A stretch of 64,000 nucleotides of DNA from Leucobacter sp. 7(1). GTDB lineage: Bacteria > Actinomycetota > Actinomycetes > Actinomycetales > Microbacteriaceae. The position numbers and the translations under genes are program-made. The stretch spans positions 62,001 through 126,000 of the forward strand of contig NZ_FUID01000052.1 in assembly GCF_900163635.1 (NCBI RefSeq), written 5' to 3'. This document shows, in pieces, positions 43,074-51,735 of the stretch; positions within the stretch are counted from its first letter, which is position 1, and each line of letters opens with the position of its first letter. The notes under the pieces are model-generated. The model was not told the origin of the DNA, did not search any database, and saw only the letters and a list, made by a program, of their open reading frames with translations.

Positions 43074-44905
43074 GGGGTCTCCGTTTCGTCGGTGGGTTCG
43101 GTGGCGGATTCGGTAGCGGAACGGATGGCGGGATCGACCCCAGAATCGCGCTGTGGCCCCTGCAGCCCCCGTGACTGAGCATTCCAAAACTGCTGATAGT
43201 GCCCCTGCTGCTGCAAGAGCTCGGCGTGGGTGCCACATTGCACGATCGCACCGTCCGCACACACAAGGACCTCGTCTGCGTCAGCGGCATGATGCAGTTG
43301 ATGGGCGATGAGCACGGTGGTACGGCCAGCTCGCAACGCCTCGACGGCGCGGTCAACATCGGCGCGGTGCTGCAACCCGACGTCCGCGGTTGCCTCGTCG
43401 AGGATCACCGCTGCCGGATCTGCGAGCAGCGCCCGGGCGATCGCGAGCTGCTGAATCCGGCCATCGTCAAGGTCCGCGGCCGCCGCGTTCGAGCTTCCCG
43501 GTTCGCCTGCGAGGCGCAGCAGCGCCCAGTCCGCTCCTGCAGCGGAGAGGGCATCAGCGATTTGGGAGTCGCTAGCGCTGGGGGCCGCGAGCCGCATGTT
43601 GTCGGCAATGCTGCCTCGGAACAGATGGATCTCCTGGGTCAGGGCGTAAGGAACAGCCGCAGGCTCGATGTGAATCTGTCCGCTGTCTTGTCGGTCATGT
43701 CCCGCGATGACGCGTGCGAGTGTGCTTTTCCCTGAGCCAGATGCGCCGACAATCACCGTTGTCGTGCCTGCAGGCACCACGAATGAGGCATCGGCAATGC
43801 CTCGCTCGGAGCCGGGATACCGGAACGTGAGTGAATCCACGGTGATCGTCGGATCGCTCCCCAGCTCGGCGCGCACAGTCGCGGAGTGTGGGGTGGCCGG
43901 GTCCTCCGAGGCGAGTTCGATGACCCCAACGAGTCGAGCCAGCCCAATTGCGGCGCGCTGAATATCATCGAGCCCAAAGATGAGCTGGCCGATCGGATCG
44001 AAGAGTCTGTGGAATACAAGTGCCGCGGCGGTCACCGCACCCACGGTGATCACGCCGTTCATGTGCAGCACGAACCCCGCACCCAGGATCGCGATCAGCC
44101 CCGCGGCCTCGCCACCGTTCAAGGATCGGAACAGACGATTGCGGATCCCCACCCCGGTCACTTGCGTTCGGATTGACGCCTCAGCCCGGTGCGCGACACG
44201 CTCGAGCGCAAGCCCCTGTTCGTTCAGCGCGGTGAGGGTGTCGTGTCCGTGGACCGCTTCGATGACGGCCTGGCTCCGCGCTGCCTCGCGCGCCCGGATC
44301 TCCCGAAACACGACGCGGGATCGACGCAGGAACGCGCGCGTTCCCAGCGCGTAGAAGGGCACGCAGGCGAGACCCGCGAGGGCGAGCCACGGGTTGAGCG
44401 CTGCGAGGGCCACCACGGAGACGGCAATCGCGAAGCCTGCAGACAGCAGACCGGGCACCACATTCCCGCCGGCCTCCGAGACGGCGTCGACGTCACCGGT
44501 CACTCGCGAGAGCAGATCCGCGCTTTCAGAATCGTCGACGTGTCGCGCCGGCAGCCGCATCGCCGAGGAGAACACCTCCTCGCGCAGCTCGGCGAGGACA
44601 TCCTGCACCAAGCCGATCAATACGCGAGCGGCCCAGAGTCCCATCAGCGCGGCACCGATTGCCCCCACCGCGACCCCGCCCACCCACAGCGCTATTGTGG
44701 CGAATCCCGCCCCGGCAGTGACGGCGTCAACAATTCGCCCCAGGCAGGCGGGCATCACAAGCCCCAGCGCGGAAGCCGCAAGGAACAGCACAGCCACGGC
44801 GCTCAGGCGTCGGCGGCGTGTGCGGAGGTGCCGCCGCACCGTGTGCCACACCTGCCGCCCCGTGGCGATCGGGAGGCTCACTCCCAGCTGCGTGTTACCG
44901 ACCAT
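43070..44905 (-). CDS. Exporter-fold ABC half-transporter B (intact Walker A, degenerate signature)
   Basis: The 611-residue protein has a six-helix transmembrane domain and a nucleotide-binding domain. The Walker A GASGSGKST, the Q-loop TQEIHLF, Walker B AVILDEATADV and switch histidine (IAHQLHH) are present. The signature expected as LSGGQ reads LDDGR. It pairs with the next upstream gene, which has the opposite defects. Between a siderophore importer and a SIP reductase, an IrtAB-like siderophore transport role is likely. The ATG at 44905 overlaps the partner's stop by 11 bases. Confidence 0.85.
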   Translation of the reverse strand: MVGNTQLGVSLPIATGRQVWHTVRRHLRTRRRRLSAVAVLFLAASALGLVMPACLGRIVDAVTAGAGFATIALWVGGVAVGAIGAALMGLWAARVLIGLVQDVLAELREEVFSSAMRLPARHVDDSESADLLSRVTGDVDAVSEAGGNVVPGLLSAGFAIAVSVVALAALNPWLALAGLACVPFYALGTRAFLRRSRVVFREIRAREAARSQAVIEAVHGHDTLTALNEQGLALERVAHRAEASIRTQVTGVGIRNRLFRSLNGGEAAGLIAILGAGFVLHMNGVITVGAVTAAALVFHRLFDPIGQLIFGLDDIQRAAIGLARLVGVIELASEDPATPHSATVRAELGSDPTITVDSLTFRYPGSERGIADASFVVPAGTTTVIVGASGSGKSTLARVIAGHDRQDSGQIHIEPAAVPYALTQEIHLFRGSIADNMRLAAPSASDSQIADALSAAGADWALLRLAGEPGSSNAAAADLDDGRIQQLAIARALLADPAAVILDEATADVGLQHRADVDRAVEALRAGRTTVLIAHQLHHAADADEVLVCADGAIVQCGTHAELLQQQGHYQQFWNAQSRGLQGPQRDSGVDPAIRSATESATEPTDETETP

Positions 44906-46595
44906 GCTGGGCTCCCTCTGTTGCCGCTCCGGGGTGTTCGCCGGGCAGATCAACAACCCGGTCGCACGCGGCGAGCAGCGCAGGCGAGGTCGTGATCGCA
45001 ATCACGGTACTCGGGTGACGTGCAAGCTCGACAGCGATCTGTGATTCAGTGAGCGCGTCAACCGCTGACGTCGGCTCATCAAGCACGAGCACCTGAGCGC
45101 CCGCGTGCAGGCCCCGGGCCAATCCCACGCGCTGCTGCTGCCCGCCCGAGAGTCGACGTCCGGACTCCCCCACCTGTGCGTCCCAGCCACCAATTTGCGC
45201 GACTGCATCGTCGAGCGCTGCCGCGCGCACGGCGTGGTCGTCCACGCCATAGGACGGAGCATCACTCTGGTCCGGGGCTGCCTCACCCCGGCCCCGCACC
45301 GCGTCTCGAAGGGTGCCGGTTGCCAGAGAATGACGGTGCGGAAGGGCGACAACGTGTCGACGGTATTCGACGGGGTCGAGCGTGTCCACCGGGCGGGATA
45401 CTCCGTCGATCAGGACCTCGATCTCCGCAGCGCTCGGGTCCTCCCGGAGTCCCAACTGGCGAGACAGCGCACGAGCAGCGTCGCTGCCCGCCGCGCGGAT
45501 TCCGAGCAGTTCGCCGCGCCGCACTGACACGCGCTGACCGGCGACGGTGAAGCTCAGCAGGATCTCGGCGTGACCGGTCCGCGGCACTGTTTCTTCACCC
45601 GCCGTGTCGTCCCGGTGCTCCCGTGGTTCCGGCAGGAGGTCCTCGGCATTGATCACCGTGGCCAGCCGGCGGGCAGACGCGAGCTTGTGAATCCAGTTGG
45701 AGGGGAACGATCCCGCGTGTGCCAGCGACCCGCTGATGAACTGGGCGAGGCCCAGAACTGTGACGAGTTCGCCGATACTAATCGTGCCATTCGAGGCGAG
45801 CCACGCCGAGACCCCGACGAGCACCGTGGTAGCGAGCGCTGCGAGTACTGCGCTCACGGCCCCGTATCCCGCGAGTGATCGGCCGGCCACAGTGGCCGCG
45901 CGGCGGGATCGGTCGCTCGCGGTGTCGTAGCGGCGCACCGCTTCGGACCGGGCCCCCATCCCCACGAGCACACGGAACCCGGTCATGAAATCCGCAGCCA
46001 CAGCCCCGGCTTCGGTCGCGGCGGCCTGCTCCGCCTGACCACGTCTCTCGAGCGGCCTGGACACCCATCGCATCACGAGCATCATGCCGACTGTCGCCGC
46101 GAACACCACGAGGGCGGCAACGGGCGAGATGACGAACATGGCGCACGCGGCGCCCGCGAGCGAGGCGAGCGTCGCGCTCTGTTGCGCCACCGACCAGGCG
46201 ACCCCGGCAACGCGGTACGTGTCCGAGGTCACGTAGGTGAGTGCCTCGCCCGGCGTGAGCCGCAACTGGGAGAGCCTGGGCCGCAGGATCCGGGCGAGTG
46301 CGAGATGCCTGAGGGCCTGTTCCCCGGTGCCGTACACGCGAACCATGAGCCGGGAGGCGAGCTGGTAGCTGCTCGTCAGCACGAGGAACGTGCCGAGCAA
46401 CGCTGCGAGCCAGATCCCCAGCGCGCGTGGATCCGACGGTAGCACCGCACGATCGATCGTGGCTCCGATCAGCACGGGGATCGCGGCTTCTGCGAGCGCG
46501 TGCAGCATGAGCAGCGCGGTTGCGCTCGCCAGAGCAAGCCCGCGTCCCTCGCCCGCGAGCGCGATCCGGAACAGCTGTCCAGGTGTGACTGTCAC
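44895..46595 (-). CDS. Exporter-fold ABC half-transporter A (degenerate Walker A, intact signature)
   Basis: The 566-residue partner has a six-helix membrane domain and a nucleotide-binding domain in which the Walker A is lost: the segment reads GIRAAGSDAARAL, with no lysine and no Ser/Thr after it. The switch histidine is also missing (AITTSPA). The signature LSGGQQQR and Walker B VLVLDEPTSAVD are intact. The GTG at 46595 overlaps the FecE stop by four bases; a longer frame back to 46661 is less likely because it would overlap FecE by 70 bases. Confidence 0.85.
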   Translation of the reverse strand: MTVTPGQLFRIALAGEGRGLALASATALLMLHALAEAAIPVLIGATIDRAVLPSDPRALGIWLAALLGTFLVLTSSYQLASRLMVRVYGTGEQALRHLALARILRPRLSQLRLTPGEALTYVTSDTYRVAGVAWSVAQQSATLASLAGAACAMFVISPVAALVVFAATVGMMLVMRWVSRPLERRGQAEQAAATEAGAVAADFMTGFRVLVGMGARSEAVRRYDTASDRSRRAATVAGRSLAGYGAVSAVLAALATTVLVGVSAWLASNGTISIGELVTVLGLAQFISGSLAHAGSFPSNWIHKLASARRLATVINAEDLLPEPREHRDDTAGEETVPRTGHAEILLSFTVAGQRVSVRRGELLGIRAAGSDAARALSRQLGLREDPSAAEIEVLIDGVSRPVDTLDPVEYRRHVVALPHRHSLATGTLRDAVRGRGEAAPDQSDAPSYGVDDHAVRAAALDDAVAQIGGWDAQVGESGRRLSGGQQQRVGLARGLHAGAQVLVLDEPTSAVDALTESQIAVELARHPSTVIAITTSPALLAACDRVVDLPGEHPGAATEGAQHGR

Positions 46596-47380
46596 CGTGA
46601 TCGCCGCCCGAGTGGCAGCACCAACGGAGTCCCTGAGACAGGGTCCGTAATCACCTGGCACGGCAAGTCGTACACAGCCTCGACGAGTTCTTCGGTGATG
46701 ACTTCGCGGGGATCGCCCTGGGCCACGATTACGCCGTCCCGCATCGCGACGAGGTGGGTCGCGTAGCGGGCCGCATGGTTCAGATCATGCAGCACCGCGA
46801 CAAGTGTCGTCCCAGCGCGGTGCAGGTCCGCGAAGAGTTCAAGCAGGTCGATCTGATGACCGATGTCGAGGAAGGTAGTGGGTTCATCGAGCAGGAGATG
46901 CCCGGTCTGCTGCGCGAGGGCCATCGCGACCCACACGCGTTGCCGCTGTCCGCCCGAGAGTTCGTCAACGAGGCGGGTGGAGAGTTCCGTCACCGCTGTC
47001 GCGGCCATGGCTTCAGCAACGGCACGCTCGTCTTCCCTGCTCCACGTGCGCATCGCGTTCTGGTGCGGGAAGCGGCCGCGGCCCACAAGATCTGCCACGG
47101 TGATTCCGTCCGGGGCGATCGAAGACTGCGGCAGCAAGCCTAGCTTGCGCGCGATCTCCTTCGGCTTGCGGGTGTGCAGTTCGGCACCGTCGAGCAACAC
47201 CGCACCCGCGCTCGGCCGCAGGAGCCGCGCGAAGCCGCGCAGCAACGTCGACTTCCCGCACGCGTTCGGCCCGATGATGATGGTGAACGACTGATCCGGC
47301 ACCTCGAGGCTCAGCTCAGAGATGATGCGGGTATCCCCGTATCCCAGGGTGATGTCACGAGCGAGGAGTGAGGCTGTCAC
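46592..47380 (-). CDS. Iron-siderophore ABC importer, ATP-binding protein
   Basis: The 262-residue FecE/FepC-like ATPase has GPNACGKST (Walker A), LLPQSS (Q-loop), LSGGQRQRVWVAMALAQ (signature), LLLDEPTTFLDIGHQ (Walker B) and the HDLNHAARYA switch region typical of siderophore importers. GTG 47380 is preferred because AAAGGA lies six bases upstream; an ATG at 47395 that overlaps the previous stop is possible. It energises the two FecCD permeases. Confidence 0.9.
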   Translation of the reverse strand: MTASLLARDITLGYGDTRIISELSLEVPDQSFTIIIGPNACGKSTLLRGFARLLRPSAGAVLLDGAELHTRKPKEIARKLGLLPQSSIAPDGITVADLVGRGRFPHQNAMRTWSREDERAVAEAMAATAVTELSTRLVDELSGGQRQRVWVAMALAQQTGHLLLDEPTTFLDIGHQIDLLELFADLHRAGTTLVAVLHDLNHAARYATHLVAMRDGVIVAQGDPREVITEELVEAVYDLPCQVITDPVSGTPLVLPLGRRSR

Positions 47381-47391
47381 GGGTTGTCCTT

Positions 47392-48492
47392 TCATGAGCG
47401 GCGAGCATACTGGGCGGCAAGCAACACGGCGAGATACACGCCGCCGACGGAGACTGTGACGACGCCGACAGGCACCGAGAGAATTTGTGCCACAGCGTCT
47501 GAGGCGACCACGAGGGCCGCGCCGGTGAGCATCACGGGCAGGATCCCCATCGGAGTATTGGATCGGGTCAGACGCTGGCTGATCTGCGGCGCGGCCAGCG
47601 CGATAAAGGAGATGGGGCCGGCCGCGGCCGTCACCAGGGCGACGAGCGCCACTCCCAGCACCATGGCGGCGAGCCGCGTGCGACCGGGCCTGATCCCCAG
47701 CGCCGTGGCCGCGTCATCACCCATTTCCAGTACCGGAAGCGTTCGGTTGAGCGGGAGCACCGCAAGCACCACAACCACGAAGACGAGTGCGGCAGGGAGG
47801 AGCTGATCAAAGCCCAGTGAGGCGATCGATCCCGCGCCCCAGGTTGCGGCCATCATCGCCTTTTCAACGCTCACGGAGATCAGAATCCAGGAGGTCAGCG
47901 ACCCGAGTCCGGCCGAGACGCCGATCCCCACGATGATGAGCCGGAACGACGACATCGTGTGTTTTTGGGCGAGCGCGTACACGAGGAGCGCCGTGAGGAG
48001 ACCCCCCACAAGCGCGCCCGCCGCCTTAAACAGATAGGTATTGAGTTCCAGTACCACCATCGTCAGCGTCACACCGAACTGCGCGCCAACACCGAAACCA
48101 ATGATGTCGGGAGACCCGAGCGGATTCCGGGTCAGCGACTGGAACACGCCGCCGGCGAGCGCCAGGGCCGCCCCGCAGAGCACGGCAAACAAGACGCGCG
48201 GCAAACGCCATTCGAAGACAACCTGCCGCGTGTCAGGGTCGGATGCCGGATCGACGAGCGCGCGCAGAATGCCGTCGAACGGCACCCGATAGTCCCCCAG
48301 CGTCATGGAGAGCGCGCCGGCCACGAGGATTACCGCGGCGAGCGCGAGGCACACGACGATCGAGCGAACCGTGACGATGCCAGACAAGCGCCGGGTGTCG
48401 AAGCGCAACTGTGCGCGGCCAAAGTCGACGGCGGGCACGGCTCCGGAACGTGTGTTCGACCCTGTGGGCCGCTGTGGGGTCGTGTCGCTCAC
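47392..48492 (-). CDS. FecCD-family siderophore permease 2
   Basis: The 366-residue permease has about ten helices and the FecCD signatures ARLLFAVLCGAALALAGGVFQ-type segment, NPLGSPDIIG and the cytoplasmic coupling loop GPISFIALAAPQISQRL. A hydrophilic N-terminus of about 35 residues precedes the first helix. GTG start at 48492 overlaps the next permease stop by four bases. Confidence 0.9.
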   Translation of the reverse strand: MSDTTPQRPTGSNTRSGAVPAVDFGRAQLRFDTRRLSGIVTVRSIVVCLALAAVILVAGALSMTLGDYRVPFDGILRALVDPASDPDTRQVVFEWRLPRVLFAVLCGAALALAGGVFQSLTRNPLGSPDIIGFGVGAQFGVTLTMVVLELNTYLFKAAGALVGGLLTALLVYALAQKHTMSSFRLIIVGIGVSAGLGSLTSWILISVSVEKAMMAATWGAGSIASLGFDQLLPAALVFVVVVLAVLPLNRTLPVLEMGDDAATALGIRPGRTRLAAMVLGVALVALVTAAAGPISFIALAAPQISQRLTRSNTPMGILPVMLTGAALVVASDAVAQILSVPVGVVTVSVGGVYLAVLLAAQYARRS

Positions 48493-49484
48493 AGGCCACT
48501 CACCTGCTTTCGTCGGACAAGCGCTATCAGAACGGGGGCACCGAGAACTCCGGTGACGATCCCGACGCGGAGTTCACCGTTGGGAAGCACAACTCGGCCG
48601 AGCACATCCGCGAGCAGCAGGAAACTCGGTCCCACAAGCATCGAATACGCGAGGACCCAGCGCTGATCGGGTCCGGTGAACCAGCGCACCATGTGCGGGA
48701 TCATGATGCCGACAAAGGCGATCGGTCCGGCCGCGGCAACGGCGGTCCCCGCGAGCAGGGTTACCGCGATGACCACGGCGATCCGTGTCGCCACGATCCG
48801 GGCCCCGAGCGCTTGGGCAAGGTCGTCGCCGAGGGCCAGCGCATTCAACGACCGAGCAGAGAGCATCCCGATGAGGAGGCCCAGCCCGATGAGCGGAACG
48901 GCCCAGTCGAGCTGATCGATTGTGCGTCCGCCGATCGACCCCACTCCCCAGAAACGCATCACCTGGAGCGTGCTGTGATTCTGCAGCACGATCGCGGTGG
49001 TAAATCCGGTGAACGCAGCTCCGAGGGCAACGCCCGCGAGAGTGAGTTTCATGGGTGATCCGCCCGAGGGGCCGATCGAGCCGAGCGCGTACACGAGCAG
49101 GGTGAGGACAAACGCGCCCAGCAGGGCGAAGGGGACATACGCACCCGGAGCGGTGAGCCCCAGGACTCCCACGGCAAAGGTGACCGCGAAGGAGGCCCCC
49201 GCGTTCACTCCGAGAATGCCCGGATCCGCCAGTGGGTTCCGCGTGAATGCCTGGATCAAGCCACCGCACACCGCAAGCGCTGCGCCCACGATGAGGCCCA
49301 GGAGGGTGCGCGGCAATCGCAGCTCGACGACCATCAGGTGGTCAGCGTTTGCCTCGTCATAGTGCGTGAGCGCTTCGATGACCGTGAGCGGGTCGATGGC
49401 CCGAGCGCCGACTGCGAGGGAGGCGATCGCCGCGGCGACCAGCACGATCCCCGCGACGATCAGGCCACCGACCCGCGACCTCAC
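48489..49484 (-). CDS. FecCD-family siderophore permease 1
   Basis: The 331-residue permease has about ten helices with RTLLGLIVGAALAVCGGLIQ-like and NPLADPGILG motifs and the coupling loop GPIAFVGIMIPHMVRW. It forms the importer channel with the following gene. The GTG start at 49484 overlaps the binding-protein stop. Confidence 0.9.
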   Translation of the reverse strand: MRSRVGGLIVAGIVLVAAAIASLAVGARAIDPLTVIEALTHYDEANADHLMVVELRLPRTLLGLIVGAALAVCGGLIQAFTRNPLADPGILGVNAGASFAVTFAVGVLGLTAPGAYVPFALLGAFVLTLLVYALGSIGPSGGSPMKLTLAGVALGAAFTGFTTAIVLQNHSTLQVMRFWGVGSIGGRTIDQLDWAVPLIGLGLLIGMLSARSLNALALGDDLAQALGARIVATRIAVVIAVTLLAGTAVAAAGPIAFVGIMIPHMVRWFTGPDQRWVLAYSMLVGPSFLLLADVLGRVVLPNGELRVGIVTGVLGAPVLIALVRRKQVSGL

Positions 49485-50545
49485 TTGCCGTCAGAAATCG
49501 TCGGTGTGCCCTCGAGTGCGCGGGCCAGGTCCTCGACATACTTCGGCAGAATGTACTGCAGCGAGAGCACTGTCGGCGCGCTGATCGCGGAAGCCTCGGC
49601 GTCATCCGCGTAGATCACATACGCCTGCTTCTCGATCGGGTTCCAGCGCGAGACGACCTTGTTCTTCACTGTGTATTCGCCCTCAGCGACGCTGCCGCCC
49701 CAGGCTGCAAAGAGATCAGCCTCCACGTCTCCCAGGTTTTCGAGGCTGACGCCAGTGTACCAGTTGTCGCCCTCAGCGGTTGAGAGGAACGTGTCCATCG
49801 CGGGAGTGGAGCTGAAGCCCAGCGACTCGGTGATGCGGACGCGGGGGTCGTAATTCAGGTAGACACCCAGGTCGGTTCCGCCCTCATTCAGGGTGAGCCC
49901 CCACACAAAGGTCTTGTCCTCAAATTCCGGGTGCTTCGCAGCGAGCGAATCCACGAGAGTTTCTGTTGCTGTAACGAGCTCTTCAGCTTTTTCGTCCTCC
50001 CACATCGCGGTGCCGACGGTCCGAGTCATCTCCTCCCAGGTGCTCGGATTCCACGGGCCCTCAATGTAGGGAACGGTCGGCGCGATGGCGTTCAGTCGCT
50101 CAAACTCGACGTCGGTGATGCCGGAGTACAGGCCGAGGATCAGATCCGGCTTGAGGGCCTTGATCGCCTCGTAGTTCGGCCCTTCTTCATTCGAGGGGAT
50201 GAGCTCCGGGGTCTCACCGTATTCCTCGGTGACGAATTCCTCGAACCAGGGCTGGTAGCCGCTCTCACCGGCGCCCCAGACCTCTTCGATGCCAACCGGG
50301 TTCTCCCCCAGTGCCGCAACGATGTCAGGCGTCATCCAGCCGAGCGCAACGATCCGCTCCGGCTTTTCCGGAATCGTCGTCGAACCGTGCGCATGCTCGA
50401 TTACGACACCGTCAGCGGTACCCGGTTTCGCGTTCGCATCCTCACTCGGGGCGCTGCACCCGGCAAGGGTGAGTGCGGCCGCTGCGGCGAGCGCGACGAG
50501 CGCAGAGACTCGGCGCACCTGGGGGCGGGCATGGGTGTTCGGCAT
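49481..50545 (-). CDS. Siderophore-binding lipoprotein (FepB/FhuD-like)
   Basis: The 354-residue protein has a lipoprotein signal (lipobox LAGC, Cys30) and a class III periplasmic-binding fold: TTIPEKPERIVALGWMTPDIVAALGE, LKPDLILGLYSGI and a long interdomain helix. It captures ferric siderophore outside the membrane. GAGGAG lies five bases before the ATG at 50545, and a perfect DtxR box lies 50 bases upstream. First gene of a seven-gene iron operon. Confidence 0.9.
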   Translation of the reverse strand: MPNTHARPQVRRVSALVALAAAAALTLAGCSAPSEDANAKPGTADGVVIEHAHGSTTIPEKPERIVALGWMTPDIVAALGENPVGIEEVWGAGESGYQPWFEEFVTEEYGETPELIPSNEEGPNYEAIKALKPDLILGLYSGITDVEFERLNAIAPTVPYIEGPWNPSTWEEMTRTVGTAMWEDEKAEELVTATETLVDSLAAKHPEFEDKTFVWGLTLNEGGTDLGVYLNYDPRVRITESLGFSSTPAMDTFLSTAEGDNWYTGVSLENLGDVEADLFAAWGGSVAEGEYTVKNKVVSRWNPIEKQAYVIYADDAEASAISAPTVLSLQYILPKYVEDLARALEGTPTISDGK

Positions 50546-50596
50546 GATTCTCCTCACGAGAAGACGGGGACGGTGCCGCGGCGATACGGCGCAGAG

Positions 50597-50615
50597 TTAG
50601 GACAGGCTCACCTAA
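50597..50615. promoter_or_regulatory. DtxR/IdeR iron box
   Basis: TTAGGACAGGCTCACCTAA matches the 19-bp consensus TTAGGNNAGNCTNNCCTAA at every fixed position. It precedes the siderophore-binding protein gene and should repress the operon when iron is plentiful. It is the only such box noticed in the window. Confidence 0.85.
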
Positions 50616-50736
50616 CAGATCGATGCTAGTTCGCTCCGCGGCATCACAGTGTCGCGGATCAGACGACTTGTGTCTCAAATTCGACAGCGGCGTCGGATCC
50701 GGCCGATAACCTCAGCACCACAGCCCCGTTCCTCCC

Positions 50737-51579
50737 TCATCGCCAGTACGAGCGCTGCGCCGGATCCGCCTGCGCTCGCGAAACGTGCTGCCGGGGCGTC
50801 ACCCCGAAGCGGTCCTTGAAGGCAGCCGAAAATGCACTCGTTGTCGCGTAGCCGCAGCGGTGCGCGGCGGCCCCGATTGGCGTCCCGTCGGTAATGAGGC
50901 GAGCCGCAAGACTCATGCGGATCCCGGTGCGCCATTGCCCAAAACTCATGCCCACTTCTGTAGTGAACACCCGCAGCACTGTGCGTTCATGGAGCCCGTG
51001 GGCAGCAAAGAGCTCCCGGGCCGTGCGGGCCTCCCCCGGATCCGCGAGCACGGTTTCCACGAGGGGACGCACCCGCTCATCCGCGGGGAGCGGCACCTCA
51101 CCCCAGCGGTCCGCAGCGCGATGCGAGGGAAGCTCCAGCATCTCGATGAGCACCTCCTGCGTGCGCACACGCAGGGCGGGATCCATGTCATTGATACCCA
51201 GGTGCAGGAGCATTTCCTGCACGGCCCGGGGCACCCGCACGCGGGTCACTTCGTCGACGGGCGTCCTGAGCGCCGCCGTGGGGATATACGTGTAGCACCC
51301 CACCGCCTCACGATCGTGCCGCGCGGTATGCGGCGTTCCGGCGGGGATCCAAACGCCCTGTCCGGCGGCAAGGCTCCACACCGCGTCTTCGAGGTGCACC
51401 GTCACTGTCCCCCGGTAGCACCAGGCAAGCATGGCCTCGAGATGCCGATGCGGCGGCGCGATGGGGCGGTGGCACTCACCGGTGCTCGATACGACCCCGG
51501 TGCCCATCAGGTAGGGGGCACCCACCGCGGCGGGGTGGGTCACGCTCGCGGCCCAGTCGGCCTGCCGGTACAGATTCAT
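50737..51579 (-). CDS. AraC-family regulator with cupin sensor
   Basis: The 280-residue protein has an N-terminal cupin (APPHRHLEAMLAWCYRGTV, then AAGQGVWIPAGTPH) and a C-terminal AraC double HTH (about 180-270: GMSFGQWRTGIRMSLAARLI and HRCGYATTSAFSAAFKDRFGVTPRQH). It is divergent from the MFS pump and could control it or the upstream iron genes. Ligand unknown. Confidence 0.83.
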   Translation of the reverse strand: MNLYRQADWAASVTHPAAVGAPYLMGTGVVSSTGECHRPIAPPHRHLEAMLAWCYRGTVTVHLEDAVWSLAAGQGVWIPAGTPHTARHDREAVGCYTYIPTAALRTPVDEVTRVRVPRAVQEMLLHLGINDMDPALRVRTQEVLIEMLELPSHRAADRWGEVPLPADERVRPLVETVLADPGEARTARELFAAHGLHERTVLRVFTTEVGMSFGQWRTGIRMSLAARLITDGTPIGAAAHRCGYATTSAFSAAFKDRFGVTPRQHVSRAQADPAQRSYWR

Positions 51580-51673
51580 CAGATGAATAGCGTATCAGGG
51601 GCGACGCGGCCCCGCCCGCGCGCCCTCACCAGGCAAGACACTCCGGCCGTCACATTTCGACACACGCACACAG

Positions 51674-51690
51674 ATACCCCCTGGGGGTAT
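51674..51690. promoter_or_regulatory. CsoR-type operator 1 upstream of the MFS pump
   Basis: ATACCCCCTGGGGGTAT is a near-perfect 17-bp palindrome of the form ATACC-N6-GGGTAT, the pattern reported for copper-sensing CsoR operators of actinobacteria. It is identical in form to a site before copZ at 57,062. Confidence 0.7.
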
Positions 51691-51695
51691 AAGGT

Positions 51696-51712
51696 ATACC
51701 CTAGCCGGGTAT
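51696..51712. promoter_or_regulatory. CsoR-type operator 2 upstream of the MFS pump
   Basis: ATACCCTAGCCGGGTAT repeats the ATACC-N6-GGGTAT pattern with its centre 22 bases from the first site, two helical turns away and so on the same face of the DNA. Confidence 0.65.
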
Positions 51713-51735
51713 CCGGTGTGACCCCAGGAGGAACC

